Assembly (NCBI GenBank): GCA_027922465.2
Contig: BQMF02000487.1
Span: 62,001 to 126,000 of the forward strand
Direction: 5' to 3'
Length of the DNA: 64,000 nt
From: Turritopsis dohrnii
Taxonomy: Eukaryota; Cnidaria; Hydrozoa; Anthoathecata; Oceaniidae
Numbering within the stretch: position 1 is the stretch's first letter; each line of letters starts with the position of its first letter. Shown here one piece after another: positions 26,014-39,286 of the stretch. The notes beneath the pieces were generated by a model. It worked only from the letters and a program-made list of their open reading frames with translations. It had not been told where the DNA came from and did no database searches. A program made the position numbers and the translations under genes.

Positions 26014-28763
26014 ATGTCAAAGGCAAATTTTCATTGGTCGATACTGACATTTCGCGCGAAACAAATTATCAAAACTACATTTTTATATGTCCGTGAGGAT
26101 ATTCCCTGCAAACTCTTGAAATGCAAATTTCAAGAATCAGCTGAATATCTACTTGTTGAAATAAACCTACGTAAAAAGAAGTGGCTTCTTTGCTGTTCGT
26201 ATAACTCAAAACGATCTTTGATTGAGAGTCATCTTAAGGTTCTCGCAGATGAATTGGACCTAAATTCTGGAAGCTATGATAATATCCTCCTTTTCGGAGA
26301 CTTTAATGCCGAAACCTCTCTCCCTGTTTTTGGCGAATTTAACCAACTGTATGCTTTGCATAACATTGTAAAGGACAAAACATGCTTTAAAAATCCAGAT
26401 AATCCATCATGTATTGACCTATTTGTTACAAACAGTCCTCTGAGTTTTCAGGACACACATACGGTAGAAACGGGCCTTTCAGATTTCCATAAGCTAGTCC
26501 TAACGGTTATGAAAACGCATTTTACCAAATGTGGTTCGAATAAAGTCTATTACAGAAACCATAAAAATTACTGTAATGAAAAATTTCGAGGGGAGTTAAT
26601 GGGAAAACTTGATATCAAAGACTTTCTTGGCACAGACATGGAGAAAACCGATGAAAAGGTTTTAAATGTTTTGGACAATCATGCCCCTAGAAAATGCAAA
26701 TACGTACGAGGTAATAATGCTCCTTTCATGAACAAACAAATGAAAAAAGCTATTATGAATAGGTCGAGACTTAAAAATAGATACCTTAGATGCAAGACTG
26801 ATCTAAGCTGGGTTGAATACAAGAAACAGCGCAATAAGTGCGTCAATGTTCTCAGGAGAACGAAACGGGACTACTATAATAATATTAATATAAAAAGTAT
26901 AACAGACACTAAAAAATTTTGGAAAACCATTAAACCTCTTTTTTCGGATAAAGCTCTGATAAAAGAAAACTTTACGCTTGTGGAAAATGGTGAGATTGTG
27001 CGCAATGAAAGAGATGTTGCCAACAAATTTAATGTTTATTTTACAAGTATTGTGCCTAATCTAGGAATTTCTTTGAATGAAAAGCTTCTTACAGAGGATT
27101 GCGAAGGAGCCCATGACGAAATTTCTAAAATTATTTCAAAATACCAAAACCACCCTAGCATAAAGAAAATAGAAGAATTTCATTCAACGGGCGAAACGTT
27201 TTCTTTCAAACATACTTCCTTAGAGAAAATTCGAAAAGCAATAGAGAGGTTAGATCCGCAAAAGGCTTCACAGGATTCTGATATACCTACAAAACTGATA
27301 AAAGAAAACTGTGATATTTTTGATAGTGTCTTGTTAAACAGTGTCAATTTTATGTATGATATGTGTAATTTTCCACCCAGACTAAAACCTAGTAATGTCA
27401 CTCCTGCTTTCAAAAAAGGTGACAGATCAAATGTTAAAATTATCGACCTGTGAGCATTTTACCTAATTTATCGAAGATTCACGAAAGGAGCATGCACGAA
27501 CAACTTGAAGATTATTTCAATTTGCTTTTCTCGAAATATCAATGTGGGTTCAGAAAAGGCTTTAATACTCAGCATTGTCTATTAGCAATGCTTGAAAAAT
27601 GTAAGAAAAGTCTTGATAATAAGGGACATTACGCAGCCCTACTAACAGATTTATCCAAAGCTTTTGACGTGTTAAATTACGATTTGTTAATCGCAAAGCT
27701 TCATGTCCATAGGCATGTCCATGTGACACTAAATCATTGAAACTATTGCGTAGTTACCTTAAGGGAAGAAAACAAAGAGTGAAAATAAGCTTCGCTTACA
27801 GTGATTGGATAGAGGTAGAAAGCGGAGTACCACAAGGATCAATTTTAGGTCCTCTCCTTTTCAATATTTTTCTTGCAGATTTGTTTCTTTTCACTGATAA
27901 GGTAGACATAGCAAGCTACGCTGACGACAATACACCATATATTTGCGGTAAAAATGACACAGATGTTTTACAAAAGTTAGAAAAAACAGCTGATGTCATA
28001 TCCCAGTGGTGTTTAGATAATGGCATGAAATTTAACTCTGATAAATGCAGCTTTTTATCAAACGCAAATGAAGATGCGTCTATTCTTGTTAAAGACAGCT
28101 TGATTCGTAACAGTGATTCTCAAGAGTTATTGGGAGTGACAATCGACAAAAAGTTAACTTTTGAGAAACATGTTTCTGATCTTTGTGATGCAGCTTCACG
28201 GAAATTACACGCACTTAGTAGAGTTGCTCCCTATATGGACCTTGAGAAAGCAATTACTCATGACCTCGTACGTTTCTTCCCAGTTCAGCTACTGCCCCCT
28301 GATTTGGATGAATCACAGCAGAGGTCTAAATAACCGCATTGATAGGATCCAAGAAAGGTCATTGAGGATTATCTATAACGATTTTGAGACTAATTTTCAA
28401 GAACTGTTGCAAAGAAATAATTCTGTAACGATACATCATAAAAACCTTCAATTTTTAGCTACTGAAGTGTACAAGGCTAAAAAAGGCCTTTCTCCTGAAA
28501 TCGTTACAGAGATTTTTGACTTTCGTGTTCCCACTTACGAGTTAAGAGGAACCCGCGAGAATAATAACATTAATCCAAAAACTGTTCAGTGGGGAACAGA
28601 AACCGTATCATACTTAGCCCCTAAAATATGGTCTTTAGTGCCATTAGAAATACAGGAATCCTCTAGTATCAATGAATTTAAGCAGAAAATCAAAAATTGG
28701 GTACCGACAAACTGTCCCTGCAGGTTATGCAAAACATACATCCAAAACGTGGGATACGTCTAG
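26014..28763 (+). pseudogene. LINE ORF2: endonuclease-reverse transcriptase, frameshifted
   Basis: First frame (26014-27453) gives the C-terminal half of the endonuclease: ILLFGDFNAE carries the catalytic Asp/Asn and SDFHKLVLT the SD-H region. It then gives the RT start, with RLDPQKASQDSDIPTKLI and VTPAFKKGD. A one-base loss near 27441 shifts to the next frame (about 27440-27715: PVSILPNLSKIHERSMHEQL, ALLTDLSKAFDVLNYDLL). A second shift near 27715-27740 leads to GVPQGSILGPLLFNIFLADL and the catalytic ASYADDNTPY. A third near 28270 leads to the C-terminal frame ending at 28763 (LVPLEIQESSSINEFK and a Cys motif CPCRLC). The order of RT blocks is complete. Confidence 0.9.
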
Positions 28764-29131
28764 CTTCAGAAACCTTTCCATGTGGTCTAATATCTGCCTG
28801 CTGTTTTTATTAATATTTATTGTTGTATATATTTTAAGTATTTTGTATTTTAATCATTATTATTCATTATTATTATTCCTTAGCGTAATTAGAGATATAC
28901 TTAAGATTTTAATTTCTCACTAAGCGGTAACCTTATCCAAGAGACCTTGGGATGGGCCGAGTTTACAAATTCAATTTCTGTTTTGGAAAGTTGTGCTATT
29001 TTAACCGACTGTTGACTTCAATTAGCATTATTGCTATTTTATTTTCTAAGGAGTTTATTTTAGTTTTATTGTATATATTCCACTTTTGTCAACATTAAAG
29101 AAAGAATAAATAAAATAAGTAAAATAAAAAT
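26040..29131 (+). mobile_element. Non-LTR retrotransposon (LINE, jockey/CR1-type), 5' truncated
   Basis: The element enters inside the apurinic-type endonuclease, runs through the reverse transcriptase and ends in an A-rich tail of AATAAA-like units at about 29098-29131. The tail is typical of target-primed reverse transcription. A 5' truncation and at least three frameshifts make it inactive. It sits immediately left of the start of duplicated copy B. Confidence 0.9.
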
Positions 29132-29532
29132 TTTCACACGCGCGAAAGAAATATATTTCTAAAGAAAAGTGTTTGCACATGCGTTTAGTACGCATGTGCA
29201 TACAATGATGTAGTTCAATCGAAAGTTTGCCGCAATTAGCTCTAATTCAGTAAGTGGAAATCCCCCTTAAGAGTCTTCTAAAAATCCAAACAGACACTAG
29301 TAACTTTCAGATAATACGGGGGAGGACGCAGTAAGAAAATGTGAGCGGAATGAGGAAAGTATTAAAATGTCGAACACATCACGATAAATAGGTACAATTT
29401 GAAAGGTCTGTGTAAATTCCATGGATCCACCGTTTAGATAGAGCCTTAAATCACACTTACATCACAATGCGCAATTCAGAGATTATCTCCGCGCAACGTG
29501 TGTTTCAAGGGTACAGTTGACTTATTCAAAAG
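29132..29532. other. Spacer between LINE and duplicated copy B
   Basis: 400 bp with no gene. It contains GCACATGCGTTTAGTACGCATGTGC, a small near-perfect palindrome at about 29175-29200. Confidence 0.5.
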
Positions 29533-30784
29533 TTTAGTTATGGTAATTTTGCATTTACAGTGTGAATTATATATCACACCGTCGGATAAGACATTTTGAT
29601 ACACATTGTAGTTTAAATGACAGTGCAATATGGATGATTATTGACGTGGTTTGTATTTTGCGGATATATTTCTTTTTATGTCCGAAGTTTGGTAGGATGT
29701 CCGAAGTTAGGACGATTGACGGTAATTTTATAAACTATTTTGCTTTTTAGGAACACATCTATTGGTGCTTTCCTTGATGACAAAAATTGTGCTAACTTTC
29801 TTGATAGTTAAGATCATGACGCATGGTGCATTTATTTGTTTCAGTGACTTATTTATCGTACTTTTGTTTATCAACATTTTATATACACACTACATCTAAC
29901 AATAAATGTTTTCGTTCTTTCGATTTTTTATTTTCATAATTCTTTCTTCAAAGCTGTCTCGGGATAACTTGAATATTCAAAGTTCTAATCCTTTATTGTT
30001 TTAGGCATGTGTTGATATCTTGGAAATATTGATTGAAGTTGGTATATGTGTCACTTGCAATGTAAAATCTGCATGCAACAAGTTTTGTTACAAATTAGTA
30101 CTTGTTAAACCTCAGTAAATGTTGTTGAGTATATATGAATACAACATTTTTCACTTTCTGCCTGTTTTAATTCCAATTGATTTTGTAACAAGATTCGCAA
30201 AAATGCGACTATATATTTCCCCAAAGTTGCAAACATTTTATCAATTATTATGTGTACATTGATAACCATGAGAAAAAATGTATCATTAAATAGGTACAGT
30301 ATAACTACCATCAACCTGATACTAAGATTGAATTTAATACCGCAGAAAAACTTACTTTGAACTTATTATGAAATGAAGTTGTTCACGGTCAAATGATAAG
30401 GTTTCTCTTAAAATATTTTGCCGTGGAGTTAAAAAGTGACTGAGAAGTTACTATGGACACGTAGCTAAAAATTATAAGACCTAAATGCGACTAATATTTC
30501 TCCTTAAACAACTGCATATCAACAACTCCATCAATGTGAAAGACAATTTCATCATGTATGATCTTTATTGTTGCAGAAGCTTGACAAGTTTCCTATCCTT
30601 TATACCATAAAATAAGGGTAAACAATGTAACTTAACAGAACACTTGCCTTTTGTAACTCGGACAAAACTATCTTACAAACATTATATACAATCAAATTTG
30701 TATACAGGTTTTCTGTACAAAAGAAGAAAATAAAATTGCTAAACTTAATTTTGATACCACGGTATACTTTTGGGTAGTCATATA

Positions 30785-31253
30785 TGCCGTATTCTCTCTA
30801 ACTAGCGCCCCTCTCCAGTAAGTGCCCCCCCCCCCCCCCCCCCCCTCCCCCCCCTCTTTAATAAGCATCCCTTCTAGTCAAAAATATTTTTATAAGCGCC
30901 CCTCTCCCGGGCGCTTGTAGAGTGACTAGACAGAAATTAGACTAGACTCAGAAATTTATAAGCGCCCGGGTGGTAATTAGAACTTTGAACAAAAAGCGAA
31001 AATTCTGTATATAATAGAAACAGAAGACTAAATGTCTAAATTTAAGTTATAAGTAAAAAATCTTATTTCGTTGCCATGAAAATATTATACAGTTGTTACA
31101 ATTGCAATGCCTCCTTCACAGCTAGCATGACCATTTCAAAATGTTTTTATAAGCGCCCCTCTCCAATTAGCACCCCTCTCTAATAAGTGTTGCCCCCCCC
31201 CTAATTTCCAAAAAAAAATTGTAAGCGCCGCACTTATTACAGAGAATACGGTA
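30785..31253. mobile_element. MITE of the CCGTATT/GCGCCCC family
   Basis: Left end TGCCGTATTCTCTCTAACTA, right end TTACAGAGAATACGGTA. Interior contains repeated AGCGCCCCTCTC blocks and a poly-C run at about 30827-30855. The second copy of the surrounding element has an uninterrupted site (near 54880). Confidence 0.8.
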
Positions 31254-31459
31254 AGCAAATAATATCAAAAGCAATCAAAATCTCTGAGTAACAAATATTA
31301 CGTGTAACATTTCAAATTAGGACAGAATAGTTCAAGTATATATTCAGAATAAACATCTCTCTTCAAAAAAATATGTTCACCTCATTGTTTATTTTGTGCT
31401 AAAAATGACCATATATAAATCCCAAATGGAAAAAAAAACTTTGGTAGTGAAAATACATA

Positions 31460-31947
31460 CCTTAAAGGTATTAAATTTCGTGGGTACTTAATTTCGCGTT
31501 TGCAAAATTTTTACTTTTCACGGGTATTTAATTTCGCGATTTTCGGCTTTGGAAATTTTTCGCGGGTATTTAATTTCGCGATTTTCGGTTCTACGAAAAT
31601 ATTCAGGGTATTCTAATTCGTGTTTTTTTTTCGATAAAGGGAAACTAAAACAATAACAAACAGCAGAAATAGACTGAAACAGTAAAAAACTTGAATTAAC
31701 TAGTTTATTTTACTCTCCCCTTCACAAGAATGCATTAGTTCTGCTAAGAATGCATGGGAAAAGCTAAGAAAAATTTTCGAATGCAAAATTTGGCGAATTT
31801 AAAATTTCGGGTAGAAAATTTCGCGGGTATTTAATTACGCGATTTTTGGTTTCGGACATTTTTTCGCGGGTACTTAATTTCGCGATTTTGGGTAAAAATC
31901 GCGAAAATCACGAAATTTTCTACCCGCGAAATTTAATACCTTTAAGG
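31460..31947. mobile_element. MITE with CCTTAAAGGTATTAAATTTC inverted ends, TA target
   Basis: 488 bp with perfect 21-bp inverted ends beginning CCTTAAAGGTATTAAATTTC and TA on both flanks, as in Tc1/mariner-type insertions. The interior repeats CGGGTATTTAATTTCGCG several times and mirrors itself. The sister copy near 55125 lacks it. Confidence 0.9.
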
Positions 31948-32344
31948 TATCCATAACCAAATCACTATATACATAGCTCAAAGTAGAAGTTCGTGTTCCA
32001 GCTTGATTTAATTTACAGACTGTCATTTGTATTGTGTTTTGATTTACGTTCGTTGTTCGTACAGGAAAATTGACAGTATATTAAATTTTGCAAAATAAAA
32101 TATACGATATATACAGTATCAAAACAGTATACGTGACCATGGAATTCATCCATAGCAAACTACGTTTCTGTTGTTGGATTAAATGACTATCCAAGGAAGC
32201 ACACTCGACCAGATTCTGTCAAGTTATTATGTGTCTCAATCCTGTGTTTTAAAATATTTTACGCAATTAGTTTCTGACTTCTTATTTTGCTTCTTATTAC
32301 TTGCTGCTCTTGTATATGTACTTTTTGAATTAACACACTGGTTG

Positions 32345-32870
32345 TTCTCCACATGAAAAGGGTTTCCTTTATTGTGGCTGGTGCATCGTGCTTTCAGTTC
32401 AGTTGGGATACATTATATCAGGATGTAAAATTAAAATAAATCTTCAGCCTGGTTATTGATAATGAATTTTCACCCTTTGCACTGAAACCACAGCTTCAAT
32501 GGTTTACTGTTCCAAGCATTTAATAACCAGTCACGTTTGTACTTGCAGTTTTTGTGATGTAATCTATGAATCAAAGAAACTGATTGAACTGGATGTGCTC
32601 CATATAAAAAGGATTTCCTTTAACGGCTGTATACATCATGTGCTTTTTTTCAGTGTTGTTCAGTTTGGGCCACATTTATCCAGGATGCAACATAAAAATA
32701 AATCTTCAGCGTGGCTTTTAATAGTGAATTTTCACCCTTTCACTGAAATCACAGCTTCAATGGTTTACTGCTCCAAGCATTTAATAACCAGTCACCATAA
32801 CATTGTTTGTTGTCAACAAAAACATCATCATCATTACATCAATTTTCTGGTTTTTACACGTTCATTCAAA
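32345..32870. repeat. Tandem duplication, about 264-bp period, two copies
   Basis: The block ending GCTTCAATGGTTTACTG(T/C)TCC and AGCATTTAATAACCAGTCAC occurs at 32492-32530 and again at 32756-32793, with matching sequence upstream of each. The sister element at 54278-56139 has one copy only (near 55710). Confidence 0.75.
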
Positions 32871-33530
32871 AGTTTTTACAAAGCTTTTTAAGACAACACT
32901 GAACTAAAACGATCCATTTCCATCATTTAACGTTTCATCCATTATTGAATCATTTCAAAAGCTAGCAGAAAAAAAACGAAAATCTTCCACTGTTCATCTG
33001 CTCTGCACTGCTGAAAAAAATGGCGTGCTGTAGGCTAGCCTCTGTTCTTATCTACTTTGGCTAGGCGAAAATTCAATACCGAACCGCGACTATAAAAGTG
33101 AACGGAGAAGATGATGAAGAAGGAAAATGCCGGTTTTAACATATATTTCGCCCTATGGGGAAATATATAATAACTGCTTATGAAGTACAGCTACATGCGC
33201 TAGCACAGTTTTAAAGCTATTTCCATGGATTACTCAAGAGTACCCTTTGGTGCCTAATAGACGTCTCTTCAGATATGATGACTAAGCCATAACGCGAAAC
33301 AGAATTCGATTAAAAAAATTCCACTGCCCATTTCCAATTACTAAAGGCTTTCCCGCTGAAGTTCGCTGTAACTTAATAACTACTATAGAACACATAAAAG
33401 CGAGCTCGATGCGAATATTAAAGGTAGAATACATATTGTAAAGTAAATTCAAAAAGTGTCAGAAATGTCGCCAACTAAGAATGCGCGCAGATGTCATGAC
33501 GTACTCTCATTCTTGTTTTTCTTCTACATA

Positions 33531-34048
33531 CAGTAGAATCCCGATAACTCGAACCCCCACGGGACTGAGAAACTAGTTCAAGTTATCGAATGTTCGAGTT
33601 ATCGGGGCATTCGATAACACGAATTTTTGCAGAAAAAAGGAAATAGTTTCAGTTGCTAAGAGATGTTTCTTTTTTTCACATCAAAACAGTACTACATACA
33701 TTATTGAAAAAAAAGATCAATTGTCGGTCCGAGTCAGTTTAGTTGAACTATTTTTATCAATAGCAATAGACAAAGAATTGAGTCTTTGTTAAATTGAAAG
33801 AAAAGTGTAGTAGGAATTGAAAAAAAAATCGATGTCCACTTTTGCTCCCAAGTTCGAGTTGTCAAGGGAATATTGCTCCAAGGGACATGAATGTTGGTTC
33901 GACTTATCGATTGTTCGAGTTATCGGGGGTTCGAATAGTCTGGGGTATCATATGAGAAAGTATTGGTAAGGCTCAAGGGGAATTCGAAATTGGTTCGAGT
34001 TACTGAAAGTTCAAGTTATTGGGGGTTTGAGTTATCGGGATTCTACTG
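33531..34048. mobile_element. Pogo/Tc1-type MITE, CAGTAGAATCCCGATAACTC ends
   Basis: 518 bp flanked by TA on both sides. The inverted ends are 28 bp with one mismatch, starting CAGTAGAATCCCGATAACTC and running to CCCCC. Further copies of GTTCGAGTTATCG lie inside. The CAGT(A/G)GAA start and TA target are typical of pogo/Tigger-derived MITEs. There is no transposase. Confidence 0.9.
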
Positions 34049-34049
34049 T

Positions 34050-36567
34050 AATTTTTTAAACAAATCTTATTAGTCAGCGGCTTTTCGTCGTCTATGATTT
34101 TGACATTTTTCGGATTTTGATTTCTTTTCCGATCTCAGATTGCTTGTTTATTGGTCAGCGCCGTGAGGTAACTGATCTTTCATTTACCCGTGTCTGTCAG
34201 TCAGTGTGTAATGCTACAGTACTTTACGCCCGCTTTAACGCCCATTATTGGTAACTTTCAATTTTGCAGTATAAACTCGGAAAGTTTAAAGCACGACATT
34301 TATTTTTGGAAAAAGAATCGCCAGTTTGTAACAATTTAGGTATACTACAATACAAACAGAGTTCGCTTCACTTAAATGAATAAATAAATTATTCATTTCA
34401 ATGCGCCTTTTCCCACCCTTAATTTTGATGTAGTGTATTCTGGGAGCGAAACGCTGCTAAAACTTTATGTCAACAAGGAGCAAGTATCAGTTGAATTAGT
34501 CTTTTGCAGATAATATAAAAACAACATTACTTGAAGCATATTGAATCGAGACGTTTACAACCACGTATCCCATGTATTTGACAGGAGACAAATTTATCAA
34601 GGAGAAAGAAAAAGTCAGGCAAGTTGCATAGATTATTTATTATATGTAAGTTGTGCAAATTATGTTTTCCTTTTTCCCTTGCTGAATTTTTCAATTTTAT
34701 TACATTATGCCCTGTAAGCACTTCACTGTAAACTGAAATTTTAAAGACCAAAAAGTTCCTGTAAAACGAATTGGGAAAATTGATGTTTCGCATTTGTAAG
34801 AATGGAAATGATCCTTATTAAAGGATTGCTTTCCAACAAAATATACGACTTTCAGTTCAAAACTTCTTATTACCTCGTTTGTTAGCTACAACACTGTTTT
34901 GTGTATCAAGACTTTCAAAGATCTAGTTCAAGAAGGCAGTTATTTGTTTGAATTCATTTTTTGGCTTCATGAAATTATAATTAAAAACATTTTTTTTTTT
35001 TTTTCGAAACGCGTGGTTTTTTTCTACCCATGGTCTTACAAAAAATTTTCTTATAAGAAAATATACAGCTCATGCATGTATAATTCTTTTGTCTTTAATA
35101 AATTAATTTCTGGTGGTTTATGATTAGAACCTTTTTACACTAACTTATCATTTTAACATATTTATTGCCTGTTTTCCACCAGTGAGATATAAAAAAACAC
35201 AAGCCTCAAAGAACTTTGTAGTAACTTTTCATAACTTTAAGTACAATTGTTGCTACCGTTTTGCGCCATCTGGCTCTTGTAATAATTACAAAATATAATA
35301 AGAATTATTTCAGATATTTTTTAACCAGATAAGAAGAAATATTTTCTGATGAATTTCCATGAATGAAAATTCATTTTACCTTGTTACGGATGGTAAATTG
35401 AAAATTAGGGTTTGATTGACCACTTTTGACTCACTCCTCTACCCACACCTTTAAATAGAGAAATTCAGCAATTATTTTCCTTTCAAGTATAATGGTGCTT
35501 TGAGTATTTCAAGTTAAAATTATGACTCTGTATGCAAGTTTCTTTAAGGTCAGCATTTTGGTAAATGGGCATTTATTGGTAATTTGTGCAGTTATATAAC
35601 TGTTTACACTTTTATTTTTAGTAATCAGCAACTGCTTGGCACTAGATCTTCACTGAATTGGTAGAAACGAAAACTCACTTGCGTGATTAACCAAGCACGT
35701 AAGGTTGTAAGCACGTAAAGCTGGAAAGTCCAACTATTAACTGAAATTTGAAGCTGAAATAAAATCGATTAAAGTAACAAAGTTGCTGCAGTTGTTTTCT
35801 TGCCCATATGATTTCTGTTAATACATAACTTATAACCATATGGTTCATATGCTGCCGGAAAAATCTTTCGGCTAATAAGGAGAAGGATTTAATTGTCTTG
35901 GAAACGTTTACCGATTACTTATTCTTAGCTTCCATGTTTTTGATGAATTTGTCCTTGACCTTTGAGCTAAGACGACTTCGATTCAATGAATTTATTGGAA
36001 AAATAATATGCGCATGTAATACGTTATGATCAATTTGTCATTTGGCTCTTAAGAATTTGGGTTTTTGGTCTTGATGGCATTTAGATCGGCTATCAATGTT
36101 AGAGAAAATAATCTGTATGAAAGGTCAGGTTTCTCCGGTTATCATTCATTCGACATTTGGCCTATTCCATACTACTGCGGAACACGGCATCATCACGGTC
36201 ACTTTAAATTTTTTGCATTGTGAAAATAATTGGGAGTCCTTTCATCATAGTGGATTTCACGCCCCCTGTAACCGTTATGGGCTTTCCAGTAACTAATCAA
36301 GCTGTATTTTAGAAATGCAGGTTTCTTTGTCGCAAGCTGTATTCGTGTGATATTTTAAGCATCCAATTTGCGCTGACCTTAAGGCCTGTGGGCCTCTTGT
36401 TTATAATAAAACAGACCCGAAACTCTGCTAAATGCAATGCCTTAAAAAGTTCGAGTTTGAAATATCTTTTGGGTTTGGAAATATCCGTTAGTTTCTCTAT
36501 GTTTCTTTCAATACTTTTAGAATTCTATGGACGTTTTATATGAAAGCTTTAAATTTAAAAGTTTTTT
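34050..36567. other. Part of copy B not present in copy A; no gene recognised
   Basis: With the preceding 160 bp and the pogo-type MITE, this belongs to a 3.2-kb block (33372-36567) present only in copy B. In A the flanks are joined as CGCTGTAACGAGTCTTTAAA. I find no inverted ends, no target duplication and no domain. A poly-T run lies at about 34990-35004. Confidence 0.45.
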
Positions 36568-37140
36568 TGAATGAGTCTTTAAAATAGGAGCACACAGCAT
36601 GCCAACCGATTTCATTTCTGTTTTGTGGAAGTTGTAGAAGAATTCAGTTTTAGGACTCCATTCTTGCCATCTAAATGTCATTGTGAGAACGTTTCTAAGG
36701 GAAAACATAGTGTTTTTGAGAAATATGCGTGACGAAGAAGAACAATAAAATGAAGAGATGATAACGAATAAACCTATGCTGTGAATTAACTTTCCATCTC
36801 AAGAGAGGAATGAATGCATGTAATACAGTGTGTTTCAAAACATTGGCAACAAAAATTTTCATCGAATTTCTCAAGAAAATATCCAATTAATTTTTATAAA
36901 TTTTATGTCGATGGAATTCTTACTTTTTGGTCTTTCTTGTGATGTTATTTTTGTAGCAAATGGAAAAGTAGAAGAGAAAATAAGTTTGGAAAACTCATTG
37001 ATTTCTTAATGAAATTGAATTTTTCTGAATGGTTTTGTCATACTTCCGCCAAGTATATGTATAAATTTCATATAAACAATAAGTCAAATTTGGGCAATTC
37101 ACATAAGCATTTCTGAAAATATCTAGAAGATTAATATCCA

Positions 37141-39286
37141 TGCACTGACAATTTTAATAGAGTAAATATGAGAACTCTAAGGGAGTCATTTCAGAGTGCC
37201 TGTGGCGACTCCTTTTGCGAGTCATTTTGACTCCCTTACAAGTATCTTTTTTTACTCCCTTTAGCTTCTCATTACCATGAATGACTCCCTTTCAGTTCTC
37301 AAAAATGACGATATTTGTGACTCTCCAAAGGGAGTCATTTGAAAATGATTCTCTTACGATTCTCATTTCGTGATTCCCGTTTGAGTATCATTTTGAATTA
37401 ACGCTCAAACAAGAGTCATTTTTTGATCACCTTAAGAGCTTCAATCCGCTATGAGTCCCTTCAGAGCATCATTGCGCTGATATCCAATGACGCCCTTCTG
37501 GGCATAATGTGTTAATATTAAATGACTCCCATTCTAGTATCATAATATTGAGGCACTTCTCAACGCTTAGTCATCTTGCTGATCTTGCCCCCGGATTTCA
37601 TGGTGATCTCAAGATAATTAAGAAAACAATGCCATTTACTTGAAATCATGTATTGATCTTTTCATCTAAGCACTATGAATACATACATACAAAAACATTC
37701 ATGAAAACGCAAATAGCTTATATACAAACTTGGATATTTCATAACAATAAATATTTTTTGCGTGTTTTTTAATTTCTACAATATACAATATTTCTTTTTT
37801 ATGCATTATAATTCGATTGTCTCCCCCACTTTTCAACAAAAGGTAGACTGAGAATGAAGAAAAACCACGAAGAAAGTTCACGGCGCTAATTTGTGTTAAT
37901 TAATATTTCATTCAAGATGAATACCAATTTTGTCTCGAAAATAGTAAGAATAGAAAGAAACACAAAGAAAAATTGAATTTTGGATTGCAGATTAAATAAG
38001 ATGACTTTTCAAAAATTACGTCACATACAGCCGAATAATGACGTTTACAAATGAAACTATACCAATAATACAGTGCGAACTCAAAAAACTGATCATCAAC
38101 ATCTTCATCATCACTGCTATCACCAGCAAGATTATTGTCACTTGCATTGATATCCAAAAGTCACTTCAAGTCTTGATGTTGAACTTTGGTGTTTTTGCAC
38201 AGCTCTTTTGATTTTTGAATTTTAATACACATCCAGAAATATTGCATTGAATAGCGAAGCTGCCCTGTATTGCATGAAAGTTCCAAAAATATTGCACGAG
38301 CCATTTGTAATTGACTGTTTTATAAGAGCAATCAAATTGACAGGAAAATTTCATAATAAGAATCTAAAGAAAAAGTAGTATACTGTAAAAAGTAAAGCTG
38401 TCACAAGTAATCAAAATATAGTAGCTAATCATTCAAAATCATTTAGCTTTTCCCCAAATACTTTCATTTGAAGTTTATGGCTGATAAAGAAAAACAGTGT
38501 ACTTATAACATATTTAGTTACTGTCTGCATAGCCGACCGTGTTTTGTGGGCATCATCGGTGTTTTGTTGTTCTTTAAAAGAAATTTAAGGAGTAAGCAAG
38601 CTAACTTATCATATAGAATATTAATATCCGATTATTTAAGAACAAGAAAACAAACGAAAGAAACTGTCAGTCACGCGGACACATTCAGTTTCGTCAAGAA
38701 AGGAATCCAAGAATAGTACAACTACATATCTCCTTATATGAAATATGTATATGTAACCAATGAAACCAGTGAACCAGTGAAGTTAATAAATTAGCTATAG
38801 ATGTTTTTTTTATTCAATGCGATCGTACAATTTTTATGGTTATATAGGGAAATATCTATACAAAAGAATAATTATTTAGTAAAAAGCAAAGAAAGTACCG
38901 TTAAGAGTTAATAACCGTATCTTTATTGTTTAAAGGTGTAAAATCTTTTATACCGTTATGTGACATCTGAGACTCTCATTAAGAATTGCTTACGTAAAAT
39001 TTTTTAAAACGTGCGAAAAAGTAGCTTTGTTTTTCGATTTGACTCTCCGACGAGCATCAAAATGACTCCCTTAAAGAGCCATTTAACTTACCTCACTTAT
39101 GATCACTTAAAGGAGTCAAATTGATTCCCTTCAAGGTGGTCATTTTAAGGAAATTGAAATTGACACCCCTTAAAAGCAAAATGACTCCCTTAAGATGCTC
39201 TCTGTATCATCTGATTTACTCCCTTAGGTTATCATTGTTCAATGACTTTCAGGAGTCGCAATGACTCCGCTAAAACTGTCAGTGTG
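37141..39286. mobile_element. CACTA/EnSpm-like element (CACTG ends), non-autonomous
   Basis: Spans 37143-39284. The ends read CACTGACA(A/G)TTTTA inwards and are flanked by TG on both sides; copy A has the single TG empty site near 1376. Sub-terminal regions (37170-37560 and 39040-39270) are packed with short repeats of GAGTCATT / AATGACTCC in both orientations, the known habit of CACTA elements. No full transposase is present. An acidic minus-strand frame (37912-38157, DNNLAGDSSDDEDVDDQFFE) may be a relic of an element gene. Confidence 0.8.

Larger units (their letters stand above)
30189..33169. mobile_element. Repeat element with TATATATTTCCCC-type ends, copy 1 (with nested MITEs)
   Basis: Begins CAAGATTCGCAAAAATGCGAC, with TATATATTTCCCC just inside, and ends CCCTATGGGGAAATATATA, which is the inverse. 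It is absent at the matching place in copy A (near 600), and a second copy of 1.86 kb is at 54278-56139. This copy is longer because it contains the MITEs at 30785-31253 and 31460-31947 and an internal tandem duplication. No open frame with a known domain is present; family unknown. Confidence 0.7.

Noticed and set aside
37912..38157. Acidic 81-codon frame as an independent gene
   Set aside because: It lies inside the CACTG element, has no family match by eye and no splice or poly-A support; kept only as a possible relic.
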